This document shows, one piece after another, positions 1 to 11,522 of a stretch of 64,000 nucleotides of DNA (the first letter of the stretch is position 1; each line of letters opens with the position of its first letter). The stretch comes from Symsagittifera roscoffensis (taxonomy: Eukaryota; Xenacoelomorpha; Acoela; Convolutidae). The notes below the pieces were generated by a model. The model saw nothing but the letters and a program-made list of their open reading frames with translations. It was not told the DNA's origin and did not search any database. Where the stretch lies: assembly GCF_963678635.1 (NCBI RefSeq), contig NC_087062.1, forward strand, positions 53,020,473 through 53,084,472. Reading direction: 5' to 3'. Both the position numbers and the translations under genes were made by a program.

Positions 1-1240
1 TGCGTCGGCTTATTTTCATAATGTTATTTTTTCGAGTATATATTTTTTGGTGTCTCATGAGACTGATTGAGTTTCTGAACTGAAATTGTGGAAAATCTTC
101 AGTCAACCTCTTTGGGTTTTTAAATAAAGTGAAAAAAATTATCAAGAAAGTTTCAAAAAAATTTTCAAAATGATTTTTTCTTTTTTAGTTTTCTCTTAAT
201 TCAAGTAACAAAAATGGTTCTAGGCTCTTTCAATAATATGAAAAAATTTAAACAGAAAAAATTTAAATTTTTCGAAAAAATTTTTCTGAGCTTTTTATAT
301 TTTTTTTTTGTTTTTTTTTCTCAATTTTCTCAATTTTTCTCAATTTAGTCAGCGGTGCCGTGAAAATGGAAAGCGATGAGATTAGGTGAACAATTTTTTG
401 AATCCGCTCTGATGAGAAAGTCGGGCGAATAAAAAAAATTTAAGTACGATTTATCGATTCATTGGAAAATGCAATTTATACTATGATGTGTTTCGTTGCC
501 TATGAGTTTCAAAAACATGATTCTAAAAAAGAAACATGAATTCCATTAGTGACTCAAAACAAGATGGATGGAAACAAAAAATCTGTCTCAACGCACACCT
601 TCTTTTTGTCCGAATTCTAGATTTTGAAGCGTAAAGATGAAATTTTGCGAGATTTTGCTTGAAGGCTAATTTTTTAAGCGAGTGTAAATGAGCAATGATT
701 TCGAGTATAAGCAGCAAACTAAGCTATCGCAAAAACATTTAGGTCGAAGTTTTAGTGTAACGTCTAGGAGAACAAAATATCTCTAGGAAAGATCGTCTCT
801 TTGCAATTTTCTATCCATTTTTAAAACACTTGAAGTAGTTTTTGTCAAAAAGTTTTCGAAATCAGTTGATTAAAAATAGATTTTTTCTCGAATTCAGTTT
901 TTTTGAAAAAAAAAACTCATCGAGTATTATGAAATGAATATGAATATTATCAACTAATCAGCTTAAAAAGAGTTTTTCGTTTTTAAAATACCAATTGAAT
1001 CAAAGTTCAGCGTTTTGATTGCATATTGAATGGATCATTTTTTTTTTGAAAAAATGTTCTTTTGATTACGAAAACTTTTCATAATTAGATTTATTACCCT
1101 TGCGATGTAAATGAGATCTTGTAGGAATCCATTTTTTGGCACATTTTCTGCTTTGAGATTGGTCGGCTTCAATTCTGTCGGCTTAGTTTCCTATTGTTTT
1201 TTTCGAATAATTTTCTTTGGTAATATATGGTAGTGATTGA
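1..1240. repeat. AT-rich noncoding stretch with a diverged direct repeat
   Basis: No credible gene is seen; the longest open frame has no codon bias or motif. Bases 1-95 and 1166-1262 are diverged copies of one sequence: both begin with GTCGGCTTA, pass through TTTTTTCGA and end with ACTGAAATTGTGG or the near match AATGAAATTGTGG. The family is unidentified. The rest is homopolymer-rich A/T sequence. Confidence 0.45.
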
Positions 1241-1264
1241 GTTAATTAAATGAAATTGTGGAAT

Positions 1265-1530
1265 TAAATGTATTGTTTTGTATCGTATTGTTTTGTATTG
1301 TTTTGTATTGTATTGTATTGCATTGTATTGTAATGTTTTGTATTGTATTGTATTGTTTTGTCCTGTACTGTGTTGCGTTGTATTGTATTGTATTGCATTG
1401 TATTGAATTGTTTATATTGTATTGTTTTGTATTGTATTGTATTGTATTGTATTGTATACAATACAACACAATACAAAACAATACAATAAAATACAATGCA
1501 ATACAATACAGTTTATTACAATACCAACAA
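1265..1530. repeat. TATTG-type pentanucleotide microsatellite that switches polarity
   Basis: About 190 bp of TATTG/TTTTG pentamers is followed, after a TGTATACA centre near 1453-1460, by about 75 bp of the complementary ACAAT/ATACA pentamers. The right side is therefore an inverted copy of the left and the block could fold on itself. The reading frames open on both strands here are products of stop-free pentamer repetition, not genes. Confidence 0.9.
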
Positions 1531-1621
1531 AACAAATTCATTTAATTAACAAAACAAATAAATTGAAAAAAAGCTTTAAAAAAATTTCAAAAAATAAAAG
1601 TTTTTTTATACAATTTTTTTT

Positions 1622-2020
1622 TCTCAATTCAAGTTGAAAATTGATTCAAGCGTTGATTGTGCAATCAGCTCTACTTAAATATTTCTTTAAAGTGTGCAGA
1701 TAAAGTTTTTGAATTTTTTTTCTCATAAGACTTTAACCCATCGTTTTTTTTCAGCCATTTCTTTTGAAAACAAAGACCACGCAAGCCTGAAGTCATCTCA
1801 AATTTTTTGAGTTTGTTATACAATTTTTTTGTTGTTTTTTCTCTCAATTCCAGTTGGAAAATGATTCAAATTTTGGTTGTGCAATTAGCTCTACTTAAAT
1901 CATTCTTTTGTGTGCAGATAAAGTTTTTGAAATTTTTTTCTCAAGACTTTCCCCCATAGTTTTTTTTCAGCCATTTCTTTCGAAAACAAAGACCACGCAA
2001 GCCTGAAGTCATATCAAATC
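1622..2020. repeat. Two-copy tandem duplication, period about 215 bp
   Basis: Bases 1622-1802 and 1841-2020 are diverged copies of one unit. Shared stretches include CTCAATTC, GTGCAAT(C/T)AGCTCTAC, GTGTGCAGATAAAG and CAAAGACCACGCAAGCC. No coding content is seen, and the unit is not recognised as a known element. Confidence 0.8.
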
Positions 2021-2291
2021 AGAAGTTGAATCTACCCGAAGTTTTCGATATTTTTGATCGAACTGCTGGAAGATTTTGTTGTTTTACTGTGTCAACTTTA
2101 GCAAAAAGTTTAGAAAAAATGTCTGATTTCACTGTTTCAGCTGTGTGTTGTTTACAAATAGTTTCATCGCGTGTCTTCAACAGAACAGGCAAGTTTAAAA
2201 TGTCAGTTATAAATAGTTTTGTTAGTTAAATTTTCAAAAAATGTTGGCAACTTCTTCCGATCTGGTTTTTGAAATGTTTTTCCTGACTTCG

Positions 2292-2340
2292 CCTAAAAAC
2301 ATGCAAGCTAATCAATGTTTTTAGCTTGCATGTTTTTAGG
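2292..2340. repeat. Perfect 20-bp inverted repeat (hairpin)
   Basis: The left arm 2292-2311 and right arm 2321-2340 are exact reverse complements separated by a 9-nt loop. No adjacent gene suggests a terminator, and a eukaryotic origin makes that reading unlikely. It may be a foldback element relic. Confidence 0.85.
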
Positions 2341-2344
2341 AGCT

Positions 2345-3680
2345 TCGTCTCTGTGTTGAATTTTGATTGCTAATATCAAATTTGTGATTTATTGGTAAAT
2401 AACTTCCTGAAGTGTACTGTTCAATTAAATTGGGGTTTAGCTAGATTTTTAACATTGAATCAAATGATTCCTTTTTGATTAGCTTAGATGTTTTTAGGAG
2501 AAAAAGTTTTGTGTCGGTTCAGGCTCAAACAAGACTTTTCAATTAAAATTCAATTGCTAAAAAATCAAGTTATTGTTTCCAATAGATGATTTGCAGTTCA
2601 GCATCATATTCGCTTAGAGCGAATATCTACCAACTAATGGTTACTTTGATGTAACGTTTGTCACTTTTTGCAATCTCATGTAGAGTACTAAGCACTAATA
2701 GCCCGCTGAACTTTTAGAATGTGCTCTAGTTTTTTAAAAAATGACCATATGTTGGCCAAATTATGAACTAGCTGGCTTGCATTGCTCCAATAGAATTTTA
2801 TTGATTGCTGAATTTGCGTGCCTATGAATACAAATGATTATATGCGCAGTATGTATGGTTCCGTGTCATATTTGAAAATCTAGCGCAATTGTTGAAAGCA
2901 CTGCTGGAATTTTTGAAACATTAGTGCAAAACTTGAAACAATAGTATATTTCCTAGAGGAATCAAACAAAACGAATAAGAGAGTAAAAATTACGTGTTAG
3001 CGTAAAATTTTGTTCAACTGATGGTGTTGATAGAAGTTTGTCATTTTCACAACAGATAAGTAACATCTTACATTGCAACTCCAAATTTGATCCCAACTCG
3101 ACACCCGGGCGTTCCAATTGGTTTAAAAACTTCGATGCATCATATAACTGTTGCTTATTTAGTAGATAAGCGACAGCTTTGTTTTACATTGAGAAAATTT
3201 GTGAAGAAATTGAGACACCCGTACTGAACTTTTTGTGCCATTTCACGGCTGATCATCCATTTAGCAGGGGAGAGAATATTCTCAGGACTGTTCCCCCATT
3301 ATGCAGGGCTGTTCACAAGTGAGCATGCGTATTTTTCTACAGACATGGTCGTACCTGGATCTTACATGATCAGACCTGAGTGAAACATGTTCATGCCTGC
3401 CGCAGACATGATAACGCCTGACTGAAAACTTGACAAATTCATATTTATTTATACATTACTTCGCGTATCTTGACTAATTGGTCTTTGTTGTTAAAATTTC
3501 ACTTTTTCAGATTTTGTTCGAAACGAGTTTATCCAAATTTACCTCCTCGAGCCAACCATCTTCAAATGAAGGAAATTATGTCGTATCTACATCCCAAAAA
3601 AGAGGACGTCAGGTTAGTTTCAGGGGGTCAACGGGAGGGATAGTTGAAAAAAACTAAATATCCCCGGTTTGAACTATAAT
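2345..3680. other. No gene recognised
   Basis: AT-rich sequence without a convincing reading frame. Bases 3300-3425 contain degenerate ATGATCAGACCTGA-like words that resemble pieces of the 42-bp minisatellite further right. Confidence 0.5.
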
Positions 3681-3717
3681 TAAAGCAATTCGTCACAAAA
3701 TTTTTTGGCCAATAATC

Positions 3718-4024
3718 CTTCAATTTTCGCGAACCAGTAGCCGCAATAAGTGCAAATAAATTAAAAAGATTCGATTGGTTGATACTATTAATCTCATTGA
3801 TTGAATTAACAACAAATGTGCGACTACTTTTTAACGCATGATTTTTGCAAAATTTGATAAATTTTGATCGGACCATAAAAAAATCTTTTAATTTTCGCAA
3901 ACCAGTAGCCAAAAAAATTGCAAATATAATAAAGAAATTTGATTGGTTGATAATATTAACCTCATTGAAAAAAAATAACAACAAATGTGCGACTACTTTT
4001 TAACGCATGATTTTTTCTAATTTT
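3718..4024. repeat. Two-copy tandem duplication, period about 168 bp
   Basis: Bases 3718-3856 and 3888-4024 share AACCAGTAGCC, ATTGCAAAT-like blocks, GATTGGTTGATA and a long match from ACAACAAATGTGCGAC to TTTTTAACGCATGATTTTT. The minus-strand frame open across it is repetitive and not considered a gene. Confidence 0.8.
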
Positions 4025-4227
4025 ATTTGTTAAAGTAGATTGGAAAATATCTGAGAAAAAACCAAAAATTTGATGTAAAGTGTCACATTATTAAGCTGAG
4101 TTTATGATGCTGTTGGAATTTAACCATTTTTTAAATTATCTTATAATACTGAAGATCACGATTTGAAGCCATTTTTTTCTATGTTTGATTCTGTTTTTTA
4201 AAAAAAGAGTGTAGCAAAAACTACCAG

Positions 4228-4560
4228 TTCAGGCGTTTATGCAGTTATGAGCATATTCGGTTCAGGCGTGATCATGTATCCTGCAGATGTGAGCATGTTT
4301 AGTTCAGGTATGATCATGTATCCTGCAGGTGTGAGCATATTCAGTTCAGGCATGATCATGTATCCTGCAGGTGTGAGCATATTCAGTTCAGGCATGATCA
4401 TGTATCCTGCAGTTGTGAGCATATTCGGTTCAGGCATGATCATGTATCCTGCAGATGTGAGCATGTTTAGTTCAGGTATGATCATGTATCCTGCAGGTGT
4501 GAGCATGTTCAGTTCAGGCATGATCATGCATGCTGCAGGTGTGAGCATATCTTCAGTTAG
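4228..4560. repeat. 42-bp minisatellite, about eight copies
   Basis: A 42-bp unit, typified by GTGAGCATATTCAGTTCAGG followed by a TGATCA palindrome and CCTGCAG, repeats with few substitutions; successive GAGCAT starts fall at 4249, 4291, 4333, 4375, 4417, 4459, 4501 and 4543. Because 42 is divisible by three, both strands stay open. The plus strand reads a 14-residue repeat containing MYPAGVS and the minus strand one containing MLTPAGYMI. There is no upstream gene context, so a protein is doubtful. Confidence 0.92.
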
Positions 4561-4639
4561 CACACCTGATGCAGGTATGTGCATGCCGAATACAGACATC
4601 TGTTACAGACATGAATTTTGCATGATTTTACAATGATCA

Positions 4640-6760
4640 GATATGATTATGGCCAAAAAGTTCGGTACGGGCACGCAGTGTCGAGCAGTGCATCCTGAAA
4701 TGTGTTCAATGTAAGCTGCTGCTTATCTGTTCTGAAACACATGGGAAAATTCCAATAAAAAACACATACATTTGAAGAAATTTTCACAATAACACGCGGT
4801 TTTTTCTTTCTAATTTGTTTTGTTTGATTGTTTTAGGAAAGATAATACACTAGTATTTCAATGTCACTTTTGAAAAACTACTGCAAAATTTGAATATTGC
4901 ACTAGTATTTTAGATATTGAAATGGTTTTTCAAATGTGCACTATTGTTTCAAATAATGCACTAGTGTTTCAAATATGGCACAAAAGCATACTGAACACGT
5001 TTTTATTTGTTCAAAGATTATTGCGCTATGATTTCTTTCAATTCTTATTGTTGAAAAAAACTAGAAGTGACTCTGATTTTCACTTTTATCTTAAACAAAA
5101 GCAAAACTAAGATTTGAAATAGCTGCAAAAAAGATAAACACGCAAAACTCAGTTTTTGCGACAACTCGCAATAAAAACAACTCGGGAAAAAAACTACTCG
5201 CAGGTTAAGGAAAGCGACAACTCGCAACAATACTTAAATTATTATATAAATCTCTTTGAATACAATCTATACCACTATCAAACTTTGATGTACGCGCAAA
5301 ATACCACAGGTAAGCACATCGAGACGAGCGGTCGCGGCTTACCATTGCCTCGCTTATAAATTTTTATTGTGTGTTCCGACTAAATGCTTTCTTAAAATTT
5401 GGTGGTTGTCTTTTGTTGCGAGTTGTCGTGGTACTTGTTTGAGAAACCCGTTTGTTCACGTTGGAGTTGTACCCGTTTGAAGTTGAACCCGAGAAGTGCG
5501 TTCGGGTATCGTTCTAGCTGAGTCACCATGCGACAATACCAATTGCCTTTCAGCTTGAATTGACTAAAAACAGCATTGAATGTTTATCGGATAGAAGTTT
5601 GATTGGTAAATTGATTGGTGTCTTTCGATTGCCGTTTTTAGCATAATCATTTCTTTGGTCATTAAAGACGGTTTTTCGAAGTGTGAAAGAGCAGAGTGTG
5701 TTTTAGGTACCTCGAGGTACGGCGTCAAAAGCGGTATAACGGTGCTCGTTTAGAATTATGGTACCGTTAAAATCCTCTTTTAGAAGTATGGTCCGAAAAA
5801 CTACCATATAAAAGGTCCCATTTAGAAGTCAGTCAGAAAAATTTGTTTAAGGTAGTTTCTAAAATTCGCCAGTGAATATATATATATATATATATATTTT
5901 TTTTTTTTTTCGATAGTTTCATTCTGTAGAAAACTTGAGTGGTGACTAAATCTGATTCAAAAATGTTTAAAAGTTTTCGTTTTGTTTTCATCCACTTGAA
6001 GAATTTCAAGCAGTTTTCAATTGGTTGGGCAGAGCCCCACTTCTAAACGAGTTTTTTGAATAGGACTCACCAAATTTGGCGTGACCATATATCTAGATGA
6101 GTACCTGGCATCACATTACAACCCTTTATGCCGTGATTAAGATTGAAAATAAAGCTCGAAAAATCCTGTGATGAAAAAACTGGTCTGATTTTTGTCAATT
6201 CAGTCCAATTTCGAGCAATATTTGTCAGAGAGTTGGTTTTCAGACTAATTATCATAATCAGAACGATTTTGTTTTCATTGGTTATGAACTTTTGTTAACT
6301 AGTTGTTAGTTCCCACAGTTTTTAAAAGCGCATCCTACCTCATCTTCCCTTCCCACTTCCAAAAAATTCAAAAAAAATTCAAAACAATTTAAGACTTTTA
6401 ACATGTAAACATTTTTTTTAAATATTTTTCTTTTACGGAACAGTTTTGCACAACCGTAGCTTTTCAAATTATTGAAGTGGTAGACATCATGTTACTTTGA
6501 TCTGATTGCAGGCTAATACTGAACTCGGCTCTCCGGGTTAGCCATGTTTCAATGAGCGATATATCTTCTTCGCCCCTCTAACTCGCTCCGTGATGAGGTC
6601 ATAGACATGAGGCCGTAATAGCTTACACAATTTATGAGAAATTACTCAGGATGAATGACCCGCACGTACTTTTCAAATTGAACATTAGAAGTCAAAAAAG
6701 TTTATAAATTCAAAAGTTTTCGTTAACATTTCATGAAAAAAAAAACCATTTAGCAGAGTA
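4640..6760. other. Intergenic AT-rich region with simple repeats
   Basis: No gene is recognised. It contains a 14-bp palindrome GTACCTCGAGGTAC near 5708-5721, a (TA)n plus poly-T tract at 5878-5910, and short repeated CAACTCGCAA-type words at 5158-5230. A CAG|GTAAGC donor-like site lies near 5310, but no matching exon could be defined. Confidence 0.45.
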
Positions 6761-6822
6761 ATGGCTAGCGCAAATGAAGTCGATGTATCCTCAAATGATC
6801 CGGCTCATCAAAATCCAGCAGG
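6761..6822 (+). CDS. Possible short first exon (weak)
   Basis: An ATG at 6761 opens about 21 codons (beginning MASANEVDVSSNDP) with more balanced base use than its surroundings. It runs to an AG|GTAAAT donor-like site at about 6822. Continuing past the site soon reaches a stop. This would fit an initial exon whose downstream exons are absent or displaced by the transposon that begins at 7.4 kb. The evidence is base composition plus a splice-like site only; chance is a serious alternative. Confidence 0.2.
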
Positions 6823-7438
6823 TAAATTATGTGTCAATTTAAGAAAATGATCTATTTGAACTCCCATATTTGCTCACATATTTTGATCTCTCATATTTGC
6901 TCATTTTCACACAATTTTAGTGCATCAGAAATGGTGTTTTGGTTGTTTTTGAGATTCTGAATTTATAAGTAGAAGTTATATCTACGCATAACTTTCATTG
7001 ACTTGCATGAGTTATCATTTGAAAGTCTCTTGTTCCAACAATTTACATGTGTACCCAGGTTTTGCCACAAATCGTTTTCTTATTCATAAAATTTTGCAAT
7101 ATGCCGCCTAAATATCTTCTCCTACGCATAAAAATTGGCTTTGTTGCCGCCGGTGTATGACTACATAAATTTCATGTATAATTTTTGAAGATTTCTTTTC
7201 TGTTGATCAGTATATCTGGTAACATCATTTTATATTGAATTGATTTTTGATTTCGTAAATCTTTATAAATGTTCTGAAATAATTCATATGGACGTGAATC
7301 GAATGCTTTAGACGTCTCTATCTGAATTAGGGGACCTTTCTTCTAAACTAGTACAAAATCGGTTAGAAGCCGTTTTTCCCACAAAAAAAATCTCGTTCAC
7401 AAGAGTTGCGTCTTTGTCTTGTCACACAGTTCTTTTTG

Positions 7439-7508
7439 CATCCGGCATGGATAGATAAAACTCCATATAAAACTTATTATGTATTTATTTATACATCATT
7501 TATGTTTT
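7439..7508 (+). repeat. Remnant of 5' LTR, Gypsy 1
   Basis: About 65 bp, beginning at CATCCGGCATGG and ending at TTTATGTTTTGA, match the start of the right LTR at 13884-13949 with a few substitutions and one 4-bp indel. After this the sequence jumps straight into gag, so the rest of the LTR, the primer site and the gag start are deleted. Just upstream, TCTTGTCACACAG at 7417-7429 resembles the right LTR's other end. Confidence 0.7.
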
Positions 7509-7509
7509 G

Positions 7510-8672
7510 AAGAACCCGCTAAACATAAACCCATTCTGGGAACGAGCATCGGCCGAACCCCCATTAGAGTGGACAAAATGGGCGGCAATACTGGAAATGG
7601 CAGTATTCGCAAATGACGGCATCGAAATTCGAAATCTTTTACGAAAAAGACCACAATTAGTAGAGCCATCTGAACCGAGTATTTGAGGTCGGAATAACCG
7701 GTCAAACGGAAGCCCAAAGGAAAAACTGAGAGGTACGTAATCAAGAAAAAAGAGTGGGCTGGGAAAACCACGTGATCAAAGCGCGTGAGAAAGGAGTTCT
7801 GTGTAACTCATTCAGATGGGACGAAGCGGACGCAAAAGTACGCAGCTATCTTTTCCTGTGTCTCGGCGCTGAAGGACAGCGCCAAATTCAACAAGAACGA
7901 CCTAATTTACAACTACACAAGATTTCATGACTGTTTTGGAAGATATATTCGTCACGACATGCATAATAACTTTTGAGAGGTATATCGTTATTTGTCGAAA
8001 ACAAAAGAAAGCAGAAAGTCTAGAACAATTTCATGCTGACCTAGTGGAACTAGTTTCAAGGGCTGACTGCGGCGACCGACAAAGTGAGTGGGATAGGGAT
8101 ATGTTTACCGCTCACATGAACAAGGAAAAAATTGCAGAAGAACTGCTGGCACAAACACGTAGCCCACAGGGGGCATACGAGAACGAGATACGACGAGAAA
8201 AAGGAATAAAACACAGTCGTACAATGAAAATAAATCCGATCGGAGGCCAAACAGTGACTACAAAACAAGAGCCGGTTCATTAGGTAAATACACGTGGCAG
8301 ACAAAATCAGCAGTACAACCAAAACAATCAGCGAGGTCGGGGCGGTTTTCGCTGCCAACCGTATCCTCGTGGATCACAAAACACAAGAGGTCACCAGCAT
8401 CAACAACAACGAAACACAAATTCAAAACAAGGTTATAAGTGTGGGAATCAATATGGTCCCAACCATCTACAATCATGTCCGGCAAAAGACAAAATTAGCT
8501 CGAAATGCGCAAAACGCGGACACTTCGCGAAAGTTTGCCGTTCTACAAACGTAAATTACTTGGGAAACACAAATAATGACATACAAGAGCAAACAGAAAT
8601 AGAGAGCACGGAAACAGACACTGACCCTGTCGCATATGCTGAGTTCTCCACAAACAATGGTTGGGAGAGCTA
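7510..8672 (+). pseudogene. gag: Gag polyprotein remnant, Gypsy 1
   Basis: Gag packages element RNA. The frame starting KNPLNINPFWERA, with WAAILEMAVF at about 7579-7608, corresponds to the N-terminal part of Gag in the second Gypsy element. It then breaks by stops and shifts. A second frame (7927-8283) has the helical region with QFHADLVELVS. After a TAG it continues into a Gln/Arg/Gly-rich segment and two zinc knuckles near 8434-8536. Each knuckle lacks its first Cys (GYKC and SSKC where CxxC is expected) but keeps the later Cys and His. The break points show it cannot be expressed whole. Confidence 0.85.
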
Positions 8673-9140
8673 ACAAATAGACGAATTTTCCGTAATGGCG
8701 ATATCGGAGTCATTCGAAATAAAAACCACAAAAACACTATCGGAAGATGATCTAAATGAACATATTGTTAAATTGAAAACAAAAACAACAGAACTATTCG
8801 CTATTGCTGACTCGGGCAGCCCGGTGTCTTTCTTAAACGAAAAAAACCGCTCGAAGAATACAACAAAATGATCAAACGGCAGTTTTTAAAAATAACCCAC
8901 TGGAGGATACTGCCAGAAATTTAGCATGCTATAACGGCGAATCAAAACATCCAAAAGGAAGACTGATAATTACAATTGTGTCGGGAGGATGGAAAATACA
9001 AACAGCTCCGTTCATCATAGTGGATAATCACAAGTCAAATATAATAGGACGGAACCTGTTACCACGCATCGGCATTAGACTGATTCAGGAAAAAATAAAC
9101 ACACAGGGTACTCAATGTTCGATGAAACGACGAGTCAAAC
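8673..9140 (+). pseudogene. Retropepsin-type aspartic protease remnant, Gypsy 1
   Basis: The catalytic motif is visible as IADSGSPVSF, with the D-S-G codons at 8809-8817. A second conserved strand-type motif, IIGRNLLPRIGIRLIQE, lies at about 9040-9090. This enzyme matures Gag-Pol. A frameshift follows the active-site motif and stops interrupt the middle, so only fragments are readable. It lies directly between gag and RT, as expected. Confidence 0.75.
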
Positions 9141-9269
9141 GACGAAATTAAACAATGGGTCAAGAATAATTTTCAAAAATTATGCATACGGATAGGAAAG
9201 TCAAAACACCACGTAATGAATAAGGACACAATTCAGTAAAGAATTCTAACCGATACAGCAAAAGGGTAA

Positions 9270-10118
9270 ACGTATACCAATACATCTACAAGAAAGGGTC
9301 GAAGCAGAATTAAACAAGTTGATTGATCAAAAACACATCATCAAACTCGACAACTGTTCACACCAACAATTCATCAGCCCAATAGTTGTCACAGTCAAAA
9401 AGGACCAAACAGTTAAACTGGCCTTAGATTCCAAAAAGATTAACAAACACATACATAAAAACAAATACCAAAAGTCCAACATTGACCTACTTTCGGACAA
9501 TATCGCGCAAGTGATGAAATCAGAGAAGTCAAACCAAACATTATTCTCTACCCTTGGTTTACGATACGCATATTGACAAATCCCGTTGGATAAAGCAACA
9601 TGAGAACAATGTAACTTCAGCCTCATTGGCAGTAATACTACAGGAACATACAAGTTCCAGACGGGATTTTACGGTCTTACGGATATGCCGGCAGAGTTTC
9701 AGAGAGCAGTGGATTTAACACTTACTAACTGTATTAATACTTACGCATATCTGGACGATATCCTAATTGTAACGGAAGGAACCATAGAGACACACCGTCA
9801 AAAACTCCAAACGATGCTTACGAAACTCGACGAGGAAAATCTCGCAATTTCCCTAGACAAGTGTAAGTTCGCATGCAAGCAAATTGAGTGGTTAGTTTCA
9901 ACATCAGCAGTGAAAGAACCAAACCACTTACAAAGAAAACTGAAGCGATTGAACAATTATCACCTCCCAAAACTTTCAAACAACTTAATAGTTTCATGGG
10001 CTCAATATACCACCTTACAAGATACATACCAAATCTACACAAACAGAGGCAGCCCTATGGTCTCTACTAAAAACACTAAAAAAAACAGACACTTCAACTG
10101 GCTACCATAACATAAGTT
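9270..10118 (+). pseudogene. pol: Reverse transcriptase remnant, Gypsy 1
   Basis: Copies element RNA into DNA. Readable blocks, in order: FISPIVVTVKKDQTVKLALD (about 9370-9429), FQTGFYGLTDMPAEFQRA (about 9655-9708), and the catalytic YLDDILIV with YLDD at 9748-9759, followed by the thumb-side block KCKFACKQIEWL. Stops lie near 9574-9600 and a frameshift follows the last block. The catalytic Asp pair is still present, unlike in the second Gypsy element of this window. Confidence 0.9.
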
Positions 10119-10185
10119 AGCTTTCAAAAACATTTTACAACTGGTAGCTAAAATAACACAAAATAAACACTTTGATCAACATTTA

Positions 10186-10600
10186 GACACGCGCAACGTC
10201 TGTGATGCATCTAACACAGAGCTAGGAGCAGCCTTGGAACAGCACACAGCAGAGGGTTGGGTGGCTATAGCATACGCGTCACGATTTTTAAACTCCCATG
10301 AGGAAAAAAATCCAGTCAACGAACTAGAATTATTAGGGATCGTATGGGCAATTGAACACTTCAAATACTATCTATGCGGCAAACATTTTACTGTCATCAC
10401 CGACCATCAAGCTTTGATCACCGCTTTAAACGCAAGCTAACGATCAAAGACAAGTCAAAGCCGACTAACCCGCTAGATCGATAGGTTAAAACCTGATCAT
10501 TTTGATATTAAGCATCTCACAGGGAGTAAAATGGGACTGATAGACTAAATATCACGAAATTGGGTTGGATTACCAATACCCCCCAGTGAGTACGATGAGG
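10186..10600 (+). pseudogene. RNase H remnant, Gypsy 1
   Basis: Degrades RNA in the RNA/DNA hybrid. The frame 10186-10440 shows the acidic residues of the fold: VCDAS, NELELL and VITDHQALI. It stops at TAA 10438-10440. The expected following segment HFDIKHLTGSKMGLID is readable at about 10498-10545 in another frame. It continues the RT, as in all Gypsy pol genes. Confidence 0.85.
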
Positions 10601-10915
10601 AATTTGTAGTGGCGTCAATTAATACTTTCATAAACAACTTAGAAATGATTGACAACGTCAATCTAAATAATTTGGCCAATCAAAACAGAGCACCATATGA
10701 TCTGATCAAAATGGTGCGGAAAATAAAGGGTTTTTAGAGGCTAGTTCAAACGCTGAATTGACAACTAAACATTCCAAACATTCCAACAGTGGTCAATTGC
10801 TACCCAAAAACAAAATTCAGTCTGACTCAATTTCTGTTCACAAACAGTCAACTCTCTCGCATTCAAAAATTTTCAACTGCGGCAAGACTTCGATCAGCGC
10901 GATCAACTTAAAACG

Positions 10916-11392
10916 ATGAGCAGAAAAGAAACAAAAAAATGCTCAGGCGGATTTTTTCCAACAGAGTTAAAAACAAACAAACCACGCGGTCGTACAGATA
11001 TTTCGCTTGACTGGCAAAACGCATCCGACCGGGAAGAAAGTCTCTCTGACCCGAGGTGGCACAAGCGGCCACCAACCAAAGGAAAACAAACGAAGAACAC
11101 AAAGTCACCGACACCATCCACTTCAACCGCGTCAGTAGCCGACGCAAGGGAACTGATCACCAAATCAAAACAGTTAACTTTCCCAAAAATCATTTTTGGA
11201 GGCATCTCGACATCAAAAACCACCGTGGTAGACCGAAAGAGCCCAAAAACGGATAAACCGAAAACGGAAGCAGCCAGGTCGACTACATCCACACAAACAG
11301 TGATCAACACAGAAGCTGAAATTGAAACAGCCAAGACGACTACAGCCACACAAACTGAAACTGACACTACACTAGTAGAAAAAGAAATATGA
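10916..11392 (+). pseudogene. Low-complexity pol linker between RNase H and integrase, Gypsy 1
   Basis: A 158-residue frame, Thr/Lys/Ser-rich with repeated TTxTQT words, sits between the RNase H and integrase domains. No catalytic motif is seen. The second Gypsy element has a comparable linker, so the pair suggests a family trait rather than an unrelated gene. It ends at TGA 11390-11392. Confidence 0.5.
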
Positions 11393-11522
11393 GTCAGCCG
11401 CGTGGATTGCAGCGTATGCCCACAAGAAGAAACAACACTCAACGTGGGGCCCCCGACGATGACAACTTCGTCACAGCTAGAGTCCAGTCACAACGAAATA
11501 ATGGGATAGAGTAGTAGCAACA

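Noticed and set aside
404..432. Hammerhead-ribozyme-like CTGATGAG near 408
   Set aside because: The required GAAA core and pairing stems around it could not be found.
1242..1637. Open frames of 70-99 codons on both strands across the pentamer microsatellite
   Set aside because: They result from stop-free repetition of TATTG/CAATA and have no sequence complexity.
4237..4636. Repetitive proteins of 120-129 residues on both strands
   Set aside because: The frame is kept open by a 42-bp period; no gene context or non-repeat domain supports a protein.
6480..6620. Possible structural RNA around the less AT-rich block GGCTCTCCGGGTTAGCCATG
   Set aside because: It does not match the signatures of 5S, tRNA, U-snRNA, SL RNA or box C/D snoRNA that I could check by eye.
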